From Klebsiella quasipneumoniae subsp. quasipneumoniae (GTDB lineage Bacteria > Pseudomonadota > Gammaproteobacteria > Enterobacterales > Enterobacteriaceae): a stretch of DNA of 64,000 bases. Below the pieces are notes generated by a model. The model was not told the origin of the DNA, did not search any database, and was given only the letters and a program-made list of their open reading frames with translations. The stretch covers positions 62,001 to 126,000 of the forward strand of contig NZ_CP084877.1 of NCBI RefSeq assembly GCF_020525925.1, given 5' to 3'. Positions 18,689 to 27,748 of this stretch are shown piece after piece (the first letter of the stretch is position 1; every line of letters starts with the position of its first letter). The translations under genes and the position numbers were made by a program.

Positions 18689-19885
18689 ATGCGTCAGCTT
18701 TTTCGGTTTATGTTTCATCACGCCTCTCACCTTACGTTCGGTGCGATGCTGATGGCCATGTCCAGCTTTGGACAGACCTATTTTGTCTCACTTTACGGGC
18801 AGGATTTTCGTGAGGCCTTTGGGCTCACCGACGGCGGACTGGGCGGCCTGTACGCAATCGGAACGGTGATGAGCGCCATCACGCTGACCTGGGCCGGACG
18901 GCTGATTGACTACACCACGACCCGCCGCTTCACGCTGGCGGTCACCCTTTTGCTGCTCACGGCCTGCCTGCTGGTTTCCGGCGCACAGGCGGCGTGGATG
19001 CTGTGCATCGGGTTTTACTTTCTGCGCCTCGGCGGCCAGGGACTGATGGTGCATACTGCGCTGACCGCAACGGCGCGCCAGTTCCCCCTTGATGCAGGCA
19101 AGGCGCTCGGCGCCATCGCGCTGGGGCTCTCGCTGGCGCAGGCCGTTTTTCCTGTGATTGCGGTGCAGATAAGCGCGCTGACGGGATGGCGCGCTGCCTG
19201 GGGCATCAATGCCGGAATGCTTGTTGCCGGCGTGGGGGTCGCGCTGATGTTTTTGCCCCGCGGGAAAGAGAAGCCGCTGCGTACGTTCAGAAAGCGGGGT
19301 GAGGAGAAAGAAAAAGAGGCGCCGGTATGGCGAAACCGCAACCTGCTGCTGGCGCTGCCTGTCGTGCTGGCCTCCCCCTTTATCACCACCGGCTTCTTCT
19401 TCCACCAGGCGAGGCTGGCACAGGAGAAAGGCTGGGAGCTGTCGTGGGTGGCGGTATGGTTTATTGCCTATGCCATTACCCAGGCGGTATCGCTGCTGTC
19501 GTTTGGCCCGCTGATTGACCGGCTCTCACCACGCAGGCTGCTGCCGTGGTTTCTGATGCCACAGGCCCTGGCCATGCTGGCGCTATGGCTCAGCAACGGT
19601 CAGTGGGTGACGCCTTTTTACCTGATTATGACCGGCGTATCGTCGGCCATTGCCTCAACGCTTGCCACCGCGCTCTGGGTACAGCTGTTTGGTCCGGCGC
19701 AGCTGGCCAGGGTGCGCTCGGCGGTTGAGGCAGGGACGGTGATTGCCAGCGGGGCATCCCCGGTAATCATGGGCGTGCTGATAGATAACCATGTCACCCT
19801 GCATCTTCAGGCCCTGTTCTGCCTGGTCTACATTCTTGGCGCCAGCCTGCTGGCCACCGGTATCAGGACGGATGCGCCGCAATAA
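18689..19885 (+). CDS. MFS transporter, substrate unknown
   Basis: A major facilitator superfamily inner-membrane carrier of 398 aa with about 12 hydrophobic segments. The loop between helices 2 and 3 carries the MFS-type pattern GRLIDYTTTRRF. A second copy, GPLIDRLSPRRLLP, sits in the C-terminal half. A basic cytoplasmic loop (RKRGEEKEKEAPVWRNR) separates the halves. The start is ATG 18689 with AGGGA upstream. It is divergent from crcB and convergent with uspA. Neighbourhood suggests a role in ion or anion stress, but the sequence does not identify a substrate. Confidence 0.85.
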   Translation: MRQLFRFMFHHASHLTFGAMLMAMSSFGQTYFVSLYGQDFREAFGLTDGGLGGLYAIGTVMSAITLTWAGRLIDYTTTRRFTLAVTLLLLTACLLVSGAQAAWMLCIGFYFLRLGGQGLMVHTALTATARQFPLDAGKALGAIALGLSLAQAVFPVIAVQISALTGWRAAWGINAGMLVAGVGVALMFLPRGKEKPLRTFRKRGEEKEKEAPVWRNRNLLLALPVVLASPFITTGFFFHQARLAQEKGWELSWVAVWFIAYAITQAVSLLSFGPLIDRLSPRRLLPWFLMPQALAMLALWLSNGQWVTPFYLIMTGVSSAIASTLATALWVQLFGPAQLARVRSAVEAGTVIASGASPVIMGVLIDNHVTLHLQALFCLVYILGASLLATGIRTDAPQ

Positions 19886-19928
19886 CGCGCCTTTACCTTC
19901 ATACCCGTCATCCTCTTTCCCCTGTGAA

Positions 19929-19956
19929 GGCGGGCCTGATATCAGGCCCGCCTGTT
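19929..19956. terminator. Bidirectional terminator between MFS gene and uspA
   Basis: A perfect 24-bp palindrome (arms GGCGGGCCTGAT and ATCAGGCCCGCC, 19929-19952) lies between the convergent genes and is followed by TGTTT on the plus strand. Confidence 0.75.
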
Positions 19957-20784
19957 TCATCGCAGCATCAGCAGGGGCTGACGGCTTTCAGACAGCATTT
20001 CCGTGGTGTGGCTGCCAATAAAGAATCGCCGTAACCGGGAGTGCCCGCAGGCCCCCATTACCGTGAGGTCGATATCATGGGCGTCCGCGTAGCGGCACAG
20101 CGCCCCGGTTACGGACTCGTCTTCCAGCAGGCGTGTCTCGGTCGTGATACCGGCTTCCTGAAGAACAGCCTGCGCATCCTGCAGGGCTGACATGTCACCG
20201 TTGACCATCACGATATGACAGCTCAGGCCGTGCAGCAGCGGGCTGACCGTCAGGCGCGTCAGGTTTTTACGGCTCTCACTGCTGCCGTCGTACGCAAACA
20301 TCACCCGCGCCGGCGGCGTAAACGTCTCCGGCACAATCAGCACCGGGTTTTTCTGCAGGCGAATGACGCTTTCCAGATGGCTGCCTACCTGATTCTGCGT
20401 CCCGCGGCGCCCCAGCACCATCAGCCGGACTTCGCCCAGCTCCGCCAGGATTTCGTCCAGTGCGCCGTGCTTTTGCAGCAGCTGTGCGTCCGGCTGTCCG
20501 GTCTGCTTCAGGAGCTCCGCACAGCCGGCCAGCACGGCCTTGCCCTGCGCCATCAGCAGCCGGCTGCGCTCACCCTCGACGCGGACCAGCGCTTCGGTCA
20601 GCTGCTCCCGGCTGTCAATACCAATGCTCCCGGTCAGGTCAGACACGGCGGGAGTCTCACTCTTTTCGAGCACGTGCAGCAGCGCCAGCGGCGCGCCAAG
20701 TTTACCGGCTGCCCAGGCAGCATACTCACAGACCGGCCGGGTTGACGGCGAGCCGTCAACGCAGGCAATAACGGTGTTATTCAT
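19957..20784 (-). CDS. Universal stress protein with two Usp domains
   Basis: Cytoplasmic protein of 275 aa made of two tandem UspA folds. Domain 1 starts VIACVDGSPSTRPVCEYA. Domain 2 starts VMFAYDGSSESRKNL and ends in VMGACGHSRLRRFFIGSHTTEML, a typical ATP-binding G-x2-G-x9-G(S/T) stretch. The first domain has the weaker version VLGRRGTQNQVGSHLESVI. It starts 18 bp downstream of sulP on the same strand, so the two form one operon. UspA genes have been reported in fluoride-riboswitch regulons elsewhere. Confidence 0.9.
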   Translation of the reverse strand: MNNTVIACVDGSPSTRPVCEYAAWAAGKLGAPLALLHVLEKSETPAVSDLTGSIGIDSREQLTEALVRVEGERSRLLMAQGKAVLAGCAELLKQTGQPDAQLLQKHGALDEILAELGEVRLMVLGRRGTQNQVGSHLESVIRLQKNPVLIVPETFTPPARVMFAYDGSSESRKNLTRLTVSPLLHGLSCHIVMVNGDMSALQDAQAVLQEAGITTETRLLEDESVTGALCRYADAHDIDLTVMGACGHSRLRRFFIGSHTTEMLSESRQPLLMLR

Positions 20785-20802
20785 GATGCTTTCTCCAGTA
20801 AA

Positions 20803-22287
20803 TTAATGGCCACCCATCAGCTTTTCCACTTCTTCAGGCTTGTCATGCACTCCGAAGCGGTCAACGAGGGTGCGGGTCGCGTCATTCATACCCTTGATCT
20901 CCACTTCCGTGCCTTCGCGACGGAACTTGATAACCACCCGGTCCAGCGCGCTCACGGAGGTGATATCCCAGAAGTGGGCGTGCGTTACGTCAATCACCAC
21001 GCGCTCCACCGCTTCACGGAAGTCGAAGTGGCTCATAAAGCGATCGGATGAGGCAAAGAATACCTGGCCGGCTACGGTATAGGTGCGGGTGTCGTCCTTC
21101 AGCTCAGAGGAGACCGCCATAAAGCGGGCGACCTTGGTGGCGAAGTTCAGCGAGGCAATCAGCACGCCGGTGAGCACGCCAAACGCCAGGTTATCGGTCG
21201 CCACCACCACCACCACGGTGGCCAGCATCACCACGCTGGTTGACAGCGGATGGCTGCGCAGGTTGCTGATGGAGCGCCAGGAGAAGGTGCCGATGGAGAC
21301 CATGATCATCACCGCCACCAGAGCCGCCATGGGTATCCGGGACACCCAGTCGCGCAGGAACACCACCATCAGCAGCAGCACCACGCCGGCGGTGAGCGTG
21401 GAAAGCCGCCCGCGCCCGCCCGATTTGACGTTGATCACCGACTGGCCAATCATCGCGCAGCCCGCCATGCCGCCGATAAAGGAGGTGCAGATGTTGGCCA
21501 CGCCCTGCGCCTTGCACTCGCGGTTTTTATCGCTCGGCGTGTCGGTCATGTCGTCCACGATGGTGGCGGTCATCATCGACTCCAGCAGCCCCACCACGGC
21601 AAGTCCTGCCGAGTACGGCAGAATAATCATCAGCGTGTCGAGGTTAAGCGGGATATCCGGGATCAGAAACACCGGCAGGCTGTCCGGCAGTTTGCCCATG
21701 TCACCCACGGTGCGCACGTCCAGGTGCAGCCACATGGAAATGGCGGTCAGCACGATGATGCAGACCAGCGGCGAGGGAATGGTTTTGTTCAGATACGGGA
21801 AGAGATAAATGATGCCCAGGCCCGCAGCGGTCAGGGCATAAACGTGCCAGGTGACGTTGGTCAGCTCCGGCAGCTGCGCCATAAATATCAGGATGGCCAG
21901 CGCGTTCACGAAACCGGTGACCACCGAGCGGGAGACGTAGCGCATCAGGCTGCCCAGCTTCAGGTAGCCGGCCGCCAGCTGCAGTACGCCGGTCAGCGCC
22001 GAGGCCGCCAGCAGATACTGCAGGCCGTGGTCTTTTACAAGCGTGATCAGCAGCAGCGCCATCGCACCGGTGGCGGACGATATCATTGCCGGACGGCCGC
22101 CGAGGAAGGCCATAACCAGGGGAATACAGAACGCAGAGTAGAGCCCGACCTGCGGGTCGACTCCGGCGATGATGGAAAAGGCGATCGCTTCGGGAATAAG
22201 CGCGAGCGCGACCACAATACCGGCAAGGACGTCACCACGGACGTTACCCAGCCAGTCCTTACGCGTCGAGGACAGCAGCATAGTCAT
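20803..22287 (-). CDS. SulP-family anion transporter with STAS domain
   Basis: Inner-membrane SLC26/SulP anion carrier of 494 aa. The SulP start signature is [22 protein letters not shown], followed by [15 protein letters not shown] and [10 protein letters not shown]-terminal STAS domain follows from about residue 395, with the pattern [21 protein letters not shown]. The substrate could be sulphate, bicarbonate or another anion. Sequence alone does not decide. It is the first gene of a two-gene operon with the Usp gene, and its 5' leader contains a terminator-like hairpin. Confidence 0.93.
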   Translation of the reverse strand: MTMLLSSTRKDWLGNVRGDVLAGIVVALALIPEAIAFSIIAGVDPQVGLYSAFCIPLVMAFLGGRPAMISSATGAMALLLITLVKDHGLQYLLAASALTGVLQLAAGYLKLGSLMRYVSRSVVTGFVNALAILIFMAQLPELTNVTWHVYALTAAGLGIIYLFPYLNKTIPSPLVCIIVLTAISMWLHLDVRTVGDMGKLPDSLPVFLIPDIPLNLDTLMIILPYSAGLAVVGLLESMMTATIVDDMTDTPSDKNRECKAQGVANICTSFIGGMAGCAMIGQSVINVKSGGRGRLSTLTAGVVLLLMVVFLRDWVSRIPMAALVAVMIMVSIGTFSWRSISNLRSHPLSTSVVMLATVVVVVATDNLAFGVLTGVLIASLNFATKVARFMAVSSELKDDTRTYTVAGQVFFASSDRFMSHFDFREAVERVVIDVTHAHFWDITSVSALDRVVIKFRREGTEVEIKGMNDATRTLVDRFGVHDKPEEVEKLMGGH

Positions 22288-22338
22288 TTCTCAGTTTTTG
22301 ATTACGGTCAGCCCGTGAGGGCAAAAATTTTACGTACG

Positions 22339-22364
22339 AAAAAGCACATCCGCAGACGGGATGT
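22339..22364 (-). terminator. Terminator-like hairpin inside the sulP leader
   Basis: On the minus strand ACATCC-loop-GGATGT is followed by GCTTTTT, about 50 bases upstream of the sulP start codon. A terminator in a leader suggests attenuation, with the upstream RNA (including the shared 16-base motif) as a possible sensor. Confidence 0.5.
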
Positions 22365-22412
22365 TTTTGAGTGCGCGCCGAAGTTTATTCAGTGCGACAG
22401 AGGAGGGGTACG

Positions 22413-22428
22413 ACTCAGGGTGGCGTAA
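22413..22428 (-). repeat. 16-base motif shared by the sulP and MFS leaders
   Basis: TTACGCCACCCTGAGT on the minus strand. The identical 16 bases occur on the plus strand at 18467-18482 upstream of the MFS gene. Both lie upstream of transporter genes in the same relative direction. Confidence 0.75.
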
Positions 22429-22682
22429 GACGCATGGTGGTGTTTATCACTCCTTCACGGCTGACAGAGCAGCGCGGGTAATCAGAAAGACCGGATGAAC
22501 AGACGTTCAGTACCGGCCACAAATGCCCGCCGGGCAGATGAACCACGGCAAAAAGCGCTTTTTACTCTACACGAATTGTTAACGGGGTCAACGCGCAGGG
22601 CAAAAACGCTGTTCATGGAATGCCGGTCAGGCGCATCCGGACGGAAAGTCCTTCTGCATGCTCAGGCTCGTCCGGCGTTCGC

Positions 22683-22715
22683 ACATACATATGATTAAGT
22701 GAATATAAATTTGAC
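22683..22715. promoter_or_regulatory. Probable ArsR operator/promoter
   Basis: ACATATGATTAAGTGAATATAAATTTG lies about 50-80 bases before arsR, with dyad-like ATATGATTAA and TTAAGTGAATAT blocks typical of ArsR-controlled promoters. The exact boxes are not proven. Confidence 0.4.
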
Positions 22716-22764
22716 GGAGAAAGTTTCACAGGTACACTCAGGTCAGTCACAATAAGGAGTCACC

Positions 22765-23118
22765 ATGCCACCCGTGTCCCCCCTGCAGCTTTTTAAAAGC
22801 CTTTCCGACGAAACCCGACTCAGCCTCGTGCTGCTGCTACGCGAAAAAGGGGAGCTCTGCGTCTGTGAACTTACGTCCGTGCTGAAAGAAACTCAGCCCA
22901 AAATCTCACGGCATCTGGCTCTGCTGAGAGAAAACGGGCTGCTTACCGACCGGCGGGACGGAAAATGGATCCACTATCGTCTGTCGCCTCATATGCCGGC
23001 GTGGGCAGCGGCGGTTATCGAACAGGCTTATCTCTGCCAGCGGGATGATATCCGCCAGCTCAGCCGGCAGGCTGAACGCGATAACGCCACCACCAACGGC
23101 AAGCCTGTCTGCATTTAA
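22765..23118 (+). CDS. arsR: Arsenite-responsive repressor ArsR
   Basis: Winged-helix repressor of 117 aa that leaves the ars promoter on binding As(III) or Sb(III). The metal site is ELCVCEL with Cys32 and Cys34, as in the plasmid R773 repressor, and the recognition helix follows ([20 protein letters not shown]). The ribosome-binding site is AAGGAG. It is the first gene of arsR-arsB-arsC. No arsD or arsA lies between, so export relies on ArsB alone. Confidence 0.96.
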   Translation: MPPVSPLQLFKSLSDETRLSLVLLLREKGELCVCELTSVLKETQPKISRHLALLRENGLLTDRRDGKWIHYRLSPHMPAWAAAVIEQAYLCQRDDIRQLSRQAERDNATTNGKPVCI

Positions 23119-23213
23119 AAATTTACCGGTATATATCTGGATTATCGAATATATTACGCATCGAAAATTTATCAGTCCGGTTTAACAGGCATTTGTATTC
23201 AATAGGAGCGGGT

Positions 23214-24497
23214 ATGTTTCTGGCAGGTGCGATTTTCATCCTGACGCTGGTACTGGTCATCTGGCAGCCGAAGGGGCTGAGCATTGGCTGGAGTGCCGTC
23301 ATCGGTGCGGCGCTGGCGCTGCTGACCGGCGTGGTGCACATCGGTGATATTCCGGTGGTCTGGCAGATTGTCTGGAACGCCACGGGCACGTTCATTGCGG
23401 TCATCATTATCAGCCTGCTGCTCGATGAGTCCGGCTTTTTTGAGTGGGCCGCGCTGCACGTTTCCCGCTGGGGAGGCGGCAGGGGCCGGCTGCTGTTCAC
23501 GTATATCGTTCTGCTGGGTGCCGCAGTGGCGGCGCTGTTTGCCAATGACGGAGCCGCGCTAATTCTGACGCCGATCGTTATTGCCATGCTGCTGGCGCTG
23601 GGATTCACTCCCGGCTCCACGCTGGCGTTTGTGATGGCAGCGGGCTTTATCGCTGACACCTCCAGCCTGCCGCTCATCGTATCGAACCTGGTGAACATCG
23701 TAACGGCTGACTTCTTTACGCTGGGCTTCAGCGAGTACGCATCCGTCATGGTGCCGGTGAACATTGCCTCCATTGCGGCCACGCTGGTGATGCTTCATCT
23801 CTTTTTCCGCAGGGACATCCCGGTCACCTATGACCTGGCGAAGCTGAAGGCACCGCGGGAAGCCATCCGGGATGCACGAACCTTTAAGGCTGGCTGGGTG
23901 GTTTTGGTTCTTCTGCTGGTTGGCTTTTTTGCTCTGGAGCCGCTCGGCGTGCCGGTCAGCCTGGTGGCGGCGGTGGCGGCGTTTATTCTCTGGCTGGTTG
24001 CCCGCAAAGGACACGTGATTGACGCCGGCAGGGTGCTGAAAGGCGCGCCCTGGCAGATCGTTATCTTTTCGCTGGGCATGTATCTGGTGGTATACGGACT
24101 GCGTAACGCCGGACTGACTGATTACCTTTCCGCCGCCCTGAACCGGTTTGCAGAGCACGGCGTATGGGGCGCAACGCTCGGCACCGGCTTCCTGACGGCG
24201 GCACTCTCGTCCGTCATGAACAACATGCCCACCGTGCTGGTTGGCGCGTTGTCGATTGACGGTAGTAGCGCACAGGGCGTGGTGAAGCAGGCGATGATTT
24301 ACGCCAACGTCATCGGCTGTGACCTCGGCCCGAAAATAACCCCTATCGGCAGCCTCGCAACCCTGCTGTGGCTGCACGTGCTGGCACAGAAAAACATCAC
24401 CATCAGCTGGGGCTATTACTTCCGCGTGGGCATCGTGATGACCCTGCCGGTGCTTTTTGTCACGCTGGCCGCGCTGGCCCTGCGCCTGTCTGTTTAA
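23214..24497 (+). CDS. arsB: Arsenite efflux pump ArsB
   Basis: Inner-membrane arsenite/proton antiporter. Starting at ATG 23214 ([15 protein letters not shown]), which has AGGAG seven bases upstream, it has 427 aa, matching E. coli ArsB (429). An upstream in-frame start at 23193 exists but has no ribosome-binding site. The product is highly similar to the R773 family throughout ([54 protein letters not shown]). It works with ArsC, which supplies arsenite from arsenate. Confidence 0.96.
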   Translation: MFLAGAIFILTLVLVIWQPKGLSIGWSAVIGAALALLTGVVHIGDIPVVWQIVWNATGTFIAVIIISLLLDESGFFEWAALHVSRWGGGRGRLLFTYIVLLGAAVAALFANDGAALILTPIVIAMLLALGFTPGSTLAFVMAAGFIADTSSLPLIVSNLVNIVTADFFTLGFSEYASVMVPVNIASIAATLVMLHLFFRRDIPVTYDLAKLKAPREAIRDARTFKAGWVVLVLLLVGFFALEPLGVPVSLVAAVAAFILWLVARKGHVIDAGRVLKGAPWQIVIFSLGMYLVVYGLRNAGLTDYLSAALNRFAEHGVWGATLGTGFLTAALSSVMNNMPTVLVGALSIDGSSAQGVVKQAMIYANVIGCDLGPKITPIGSLATLLWLHVLAQKNITISWGYYFRVGIVMTLPVLFVTLAALALRLSV

Positions 24498-24546
24498 CTT
24501 TAACCCCGGGGCTGCGCCCGTGCAGCCCCTTTACGGAGTACCGCTT

Positions 24547-24975
24547 ATGACTGACATTACCATTTACCACAACCCGGCCTGCGGGACATCCCGCAATACC
24601 CTGGCGCTTATCCGTAACAGCGGCGCCGAACCCACGGTTATTCTGTATCTGGAAACGCCGCCGTCACGCGATGAGCTGAAGAAGCTGATTGCGGATATGG
24701 GCATCGGCGTGCGCGACCTGCTGCGCAAAAATACCGAACCGTACGAACAGCTCGGCCTGGCAGAAGACCGCTTCAGCAATGACGAACTGCTCGATGCCAT
24801 GCTGGCTCATCCGATCCTCATTAATCGCCCGGTGGTAGTGACACCGCTCGGCACGAAGCTGTGCCGTCCCTCCGAAGTGGTTCTGGACATACTGCCGGAC
24901 CCGCAGCAGGGCGCGTTTACCAAAGAGGACGGCGAAGCCGTCATTGATGAGCACGGGAACCGCGTCAGCCACTGA
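24547..24975 (+). CDS. arsC: Arsenate reductase ArsC (glutaredoxin-dependent)
   Basis: Cytoplasmic enzyme of 142 aa reducing arsenate to arsenite with glutathione and glutaredoxin. It has the catalytic Cys12 in YHNPACGTSRNTL and the conserved RPVVVTPLGTKLCRPSE segment that binds the oxyanion. The start is ATG 24547 with GGAG upstream, 49 bases after arsB. A longer frame upstream overlaps arsB and is not needed. Confidence 0.96.
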   Translation: MTDITIYHNPACGTSRNTLALIRNSGAEPTVILYLETPPSRDELKKLIADMGIGVRDLLRKNTEPYEQLGLAEDRFSNDELLDAMLAHPILINRPVVVTPLGTKLCRPSEVVLDILPDPQQGAFTKEDGEAVIDEHGNRVSH

Positions 24976-25007
24976 TTTTTTACCAGGCTGCGGGCATAAC
25001 AGTGTGG

Positions 25008-25036
25008 AAAAAGCCGGCATCTGCCGGCTTTTTTAT
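25008..25036. terminator. Terminator between arsC and the arsH remnant
   Basis: AAAAAGCCGGCA-TC-TGCCGGCTTTTTT, an 11-bp stem with U-runs in both directions, placed between convergent genes. Confidence 0.9.
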
Positions 25037-25361
25037 ATGCTGCGCTGGTTGACCCGCTCAGAAAGCTGCGCGGCACTCTCTTTCCTTTCGCTGTAGCGGT
25101 CGGTGAGATAATCACTGCGACCGCGCGTCAGCAGGGTGAACTTCATCAGTTCCTCCATGACGTCCACTATGCGGTCATAATACGAAGAAGGCTTCATGCG
25201 GCCATCCTCATCAAACTCGGCCCAGGCTTTTGCCACGGATGACTGATTCGGGATGGTGATCATCCGCATCCAGCGTCCAAGAATACGCATCTGATTTACA
25301 GCGTTGAACGACTGTGAGCCGCCGCTGACCTGCATGACGGCCAGGGTTTTTCCCTGTGACG
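25033..25361 (-). pseudogene. arsH: ArsH C-terminal fragment
   Basis: Remnant of ArsH, an NADPH-dependent flavin reductase that oxidises organoarsenicals. About 109 residues remain of the usual ~230. They include [35 protein letters not shown] and [18 protein letters not shown]. The gene is cut at 25361/25362 by the Tn21-type terminal repeat. The 5' half is not in this window. The native context was arsRBC with a convergent arsH. Confidence 0.92.
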
Positions 25362-25399
25362 GGGGTCGTCTCAGAAAACGGAAAATAAAGCACGCTAAG
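25362..25399 (+). repeat. 38-bp Tn21-subfamily terminal inverted repeat
   Basis: It begins GGGGTCGTCTCAGAAAACGG and ends AAGCACGCTAAG, which is the Tn21/Tn501-type terminal repeat. It marks the insertion point in arsH. A near-identical copy is found in the mer region at 32455-32492 in the same orientation. Confidence 0.95.
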
Positions 25400-25952
25400 C
25401 GTGCGTGGAGGCTGGCACCCAGCGGTACAGCGTCGGAATGGACACGCCGAGGTTCTTGGCCACGTCCTTGGGCGGCACCCCGCTGGCCAGCAGCTTCTTG
25501 GCCGACTCGATCTTGCTGTCGGTCATCTTCGGCTTGCGGCCGCCTTTGCGGCCGAGCTGCTTGGCGACTTCCAGCCCGGCGCGGGTGCGCTCGACGGTCA
25601 GCTCGCGCTCCATTTCGGCAAGGCTCGCCATGACGTGGAAGAAGAACCGCCCGGATGGTGTGCCGGTGTCGATGGAGTCGGTGAGGCTCCTGAACTGGAC
25701 ACCGTGCTTGTGCAGATCGCCGACCAGATCGACCAGTTGCTTGACCGACCGGCCCAGCCGGTCGAGCTTCCAGACGACCAAAGTATCGCCTTCGCGCAGC
25801 ATTTCGAGCGTCTTGGCCAAGCCAGGCCGGTCTGCCCGCGTGCCACTCACCTTGTCCTCGAAGACCTTTTTACATCCGGCCTTGCTCAAGGCTTCGCGTT
25901 GCAGCTCCAGGTTCTGATCCTGCGTCGAGACGCGCGCATAGCCAATCAACAT
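25395..25952 (-). CDS. Serine resolvase/invertase of the Tn21-type element
   Basis: Serine recombinase of 185 aa: [53 protein letters not shown], and a C-terminal helix-turn-helix ([19 protein letters not shown]). Its stop codon lies in the 38-bp terminal repeat, an unusual position. It is the last of four minus-strand genes with overlapping ends. It is not close to Tn21 TnpR. No transposase gene accompanies it here. Confidence 0.9.
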   Translation of the reverse strand: MLIGYARVSTQDQNLELQREALSKAGCKKVFEDKVSGTRADRPGLAKTLEMLREGDTLVVWKLDRLGRSVKQLVDLVGDLHKHGVQFRSLTDSIDTGTPSGRFFFHVMASLAEMERELTVERTRAGLEVAKQLGRKGGRKPKMTDSKIESAKKLLASGVPPKDVAKNLGVSIPTLYRWVPASTHA

Positions 25953-26317
25953 GGCTTGTCTCGCGCCCGGTCGATGCGTTCCTGCATCGCCTGCATCACT
26001 TCTTCGTGGGTGTACGATCTGGCGTTGGCGTCGGTGGCTTGCCGCAGGGCTTCCTCAACCTCGCGCGTCATCCGCTCGTAATCCTCCGGCCACAGCGCTT
26101 GCTCCATGCGCAGCGACGCCTGACCCAGCAGGTGCAGCAGGCTGAACAGCCGCATGTCGTTGGTGGCGACGATGCGCTCCCGAATCTGCTCCTGAATAGC
26201 TTCGCTAGCCCGATGCGCTTGTGGTGTGGCAGTCCCCTCGTAGTCAGCGGGGAATTCCGCTTCCTCGGCAATCCTTGCCCAGGCGCTGGCCAGCGCCTCG
26301 ATGGTTGACGTGCTCAT
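25946..26317 (-). CDS. Conserved hypothetical protein in the resolvase operon
   Basis: Protein of 123 aa starting at ATG 26317 (MSTSTIEALASAWARIAEEA), predicted to be almost all alpha-helical and acidic, with no membrane segment. It overlaps the resolvase start by seven bases and the upstream gene by four (ATGA), so the set is translationally coupled. A longer frame begins at 26506 but runs through the neighbour. I do not recognise a family. Confidence 0.75.
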   Translation of the reverse strand: MSTSTIEALASAWARIAEEAEFPADYEGTATPQAHRASEAIQEQIRERIVATNDMRLFSLLHLLGQASLRMEQALWPEDYERMTREVEEALRQATDANARSYTHEEVMQAMQERIDRARDKPC

Positions 26318-26826
26318 TTCCGCCGCTCCTGTGCTCTTTGGCGAATCAACCGGCCAAGGGGCCTCGACGCGAAAACCAGCAGCATCACGCCTATCGGATA
26401 CCAGGTCGAGAAGACCACCAAGGCATCGAAGGCTGGCCGTCCGGTGTTGGTAGGCAGTACGGCGGTCACAGCCATCAACCCGCCGACCGTCCAGATGATG
26501 CGCCACACGTAGGGCATCACGCGGGGCACGTAGCCGTCATCGAAAGCGGTCTGGTAGTAGCGGCGCAGGCCGCGCTCGGCAAGCGCCTGGCGCTGCCGCT
26601 CCGACAGCGCATCCGTCCGGCCATACCAGCGCCGGAATGGTGGACAGCGCAGCAGCAAAGGGGTGAAGAGGATCATCACCGCCACGATCGCGACACCCCA
26701 CGCCATGACGGCGCCGGCATCGGGCCGCTTGGCGTTCTCGATCACGGGCGCGAAGACGCCCGGAGCACCGATCATCCAGAACAGCGCAATGTGCTGATGG
26801 AAGGAGAGCTTCATTTGCTCATCCAC
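26314..26826 (-). CDS. Membrane protein in the resolvase operon, function unknown
   Basis: Protein of 170 aa with about four hydrophobic segments (HIALFWMIGAPGVFAPVI, VMAWGVAIVAVMILFTPLLL, and two in the C-terminal half). A basic, Arg-rich tail follows. Starts are possible at 26826 or at the Met five residues on (MKLSFHQHIALF). It overlaps genes on both sides. Function unknown. Confidence 0.7.
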   Translation of the reverse strand: MDEQMKLSFHQHIALFWMIGAPGVFAPVIENAKRPDAGAVMAWGVAIVAVMILFTPLLLRCPPFRRWYGRTDALSERQRQALAERGLRRYYQTAFDDGYVPRVMPYVWRIIWTVGGLMAVTAVLPTNTGRPAFDALVVFSTWYPIGVMLLVFASRPLGRLIRQRAQERRK

Positions 26827-27137
26827 TTGCGCAGCAGGCGCTTTTTCAGGGAGGCGCGTTCTTGCGGGTTGCGTCCCTTGTGATTGGCGATGCGATCCGC
26901 CGTGGCGGCCTGGCGCTTGACGGGCCAGTAGGAGCGGCCATCCTTGCCCATCGACCAGACGCTGCTGGCCTGGTTTTCCAGCAGGGGCAGATGGGCGCTC
27001 AGGGCTTCGGGCGACGCGCTGGTCAGCGCCGTGCGCTCACGGGTGCGCCAGCGCTGATGCCAGAGCTTCTTGTCCTCGCGCTCGCTGCCGCAGGTCGTGT
27101 GCCCGACGATGGGTGTTTTGCGGCGGCTGCGGCTCAT
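26811..27137 (-). CDS. Small basic hypothetical protein
   Basis: Protein of 108 aa rich in Arg and Lys (MSRSRRKTPIVGHTTCGSER, then RANHKGRNPQERASLKKRLL near the end), soluble, possibly nucleic-acid binding. It is the first gene of the overlapping four-gene set that ends with the resolvase. I do not recognise a family. Confidence 0.65.
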   Translation of the reverse strand: MSRSRRKTPIVGHTTCGSEREDKKLWHQRWRTRERTALTSASPEALSAHLPLLENQASSVWSMGKDGRSYWPVKRQAATADRIANHKGRNPQERASLKKRLLRKWMSK

Positions 27138-27391
27138 AACGTAGTGGTCTCCAAGAACATTCAGGACTGATCCCAGGCGTCGATGGTCAAGACCTGATCG
27201 GCAGGACAGGCGGCTACGCGGTCGGGAACTGGATGGTGTTCAGTCTCATGCCGACCCCATTCGATTGATCGCGTCGCTTGCGGCACGCTGCGACACAAGG
27301 AGGTTTGCGACCTGGTTTAGCAGCCGTGTCCGCTGCATGTCTGTTACCTATCTCCCCGACCGCTCATTGGACCAACTCCAGAGATTGGGCT

Positions 27392-27748
27392 CTATCGCTC
27401 AGCCAATACGAAACCGGCATTGGCTGATGCCACAACCGAGACGAACACAAATGGCTCGGTACCTGTATTTCGCGCCCCGTGCACTTGGCCCGGTCTTGCC
27501 ACGGCTATCTCACCTTCCCTGAGGGCACGAACAATCCCATTGCCCTGAAAGTAATCAGCCATTCCCGACAAAACAGTCCACGTGTCTTGGCCGTGAGGAT
27601 GAATGTGAGCCGCAATTTCCTGCCCGGGATGGACATGCCAAACCACGATAATTGAGTCTCGGGTTTCAAGCACAACGGAACGAATAGGCTCGCCTTCGGA
27701 CGGCTGAACATACTCGGCTACAGAAAATATTCTCGATTCAACAGTCAT
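27392..27748 (-). CDS. Cupin-domain protein
   Basis: Single-domain cupin of 118 aa starting at ATG 27748 (MTVESRIFSVAEYVQ). The metal-binding cupin motif is visible as WHVHPGQEIAAHIHPHGQDTW (three His plus Gln/Asp), with the second motif GEIAVARPGQVHGARN. It overlaps the end of hepT by 11 bases, so it is the third gene of the mntA-hepT operon. Role with the toxin-antitoxin pair unknown. Confidence 0.85.
   Translation of the reverse strand: MTVESRIFSVAEYVQPSEGEPIRSVVLETRDSIIVVWHVHPGQEIAAHIHPHGQDTWTVLSGMADYFQGNGIVRALREGEIAVARPGQVHGARNTGTEPFVFVSVVASANAGFVLAER

Noticed and set aside
21250..22428. A 392-codon plus-strand open frame opposite sulP
   Set aside because: Antisense shadow of the SulP gene. 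Low-complexity His/Gln/Arg composition.
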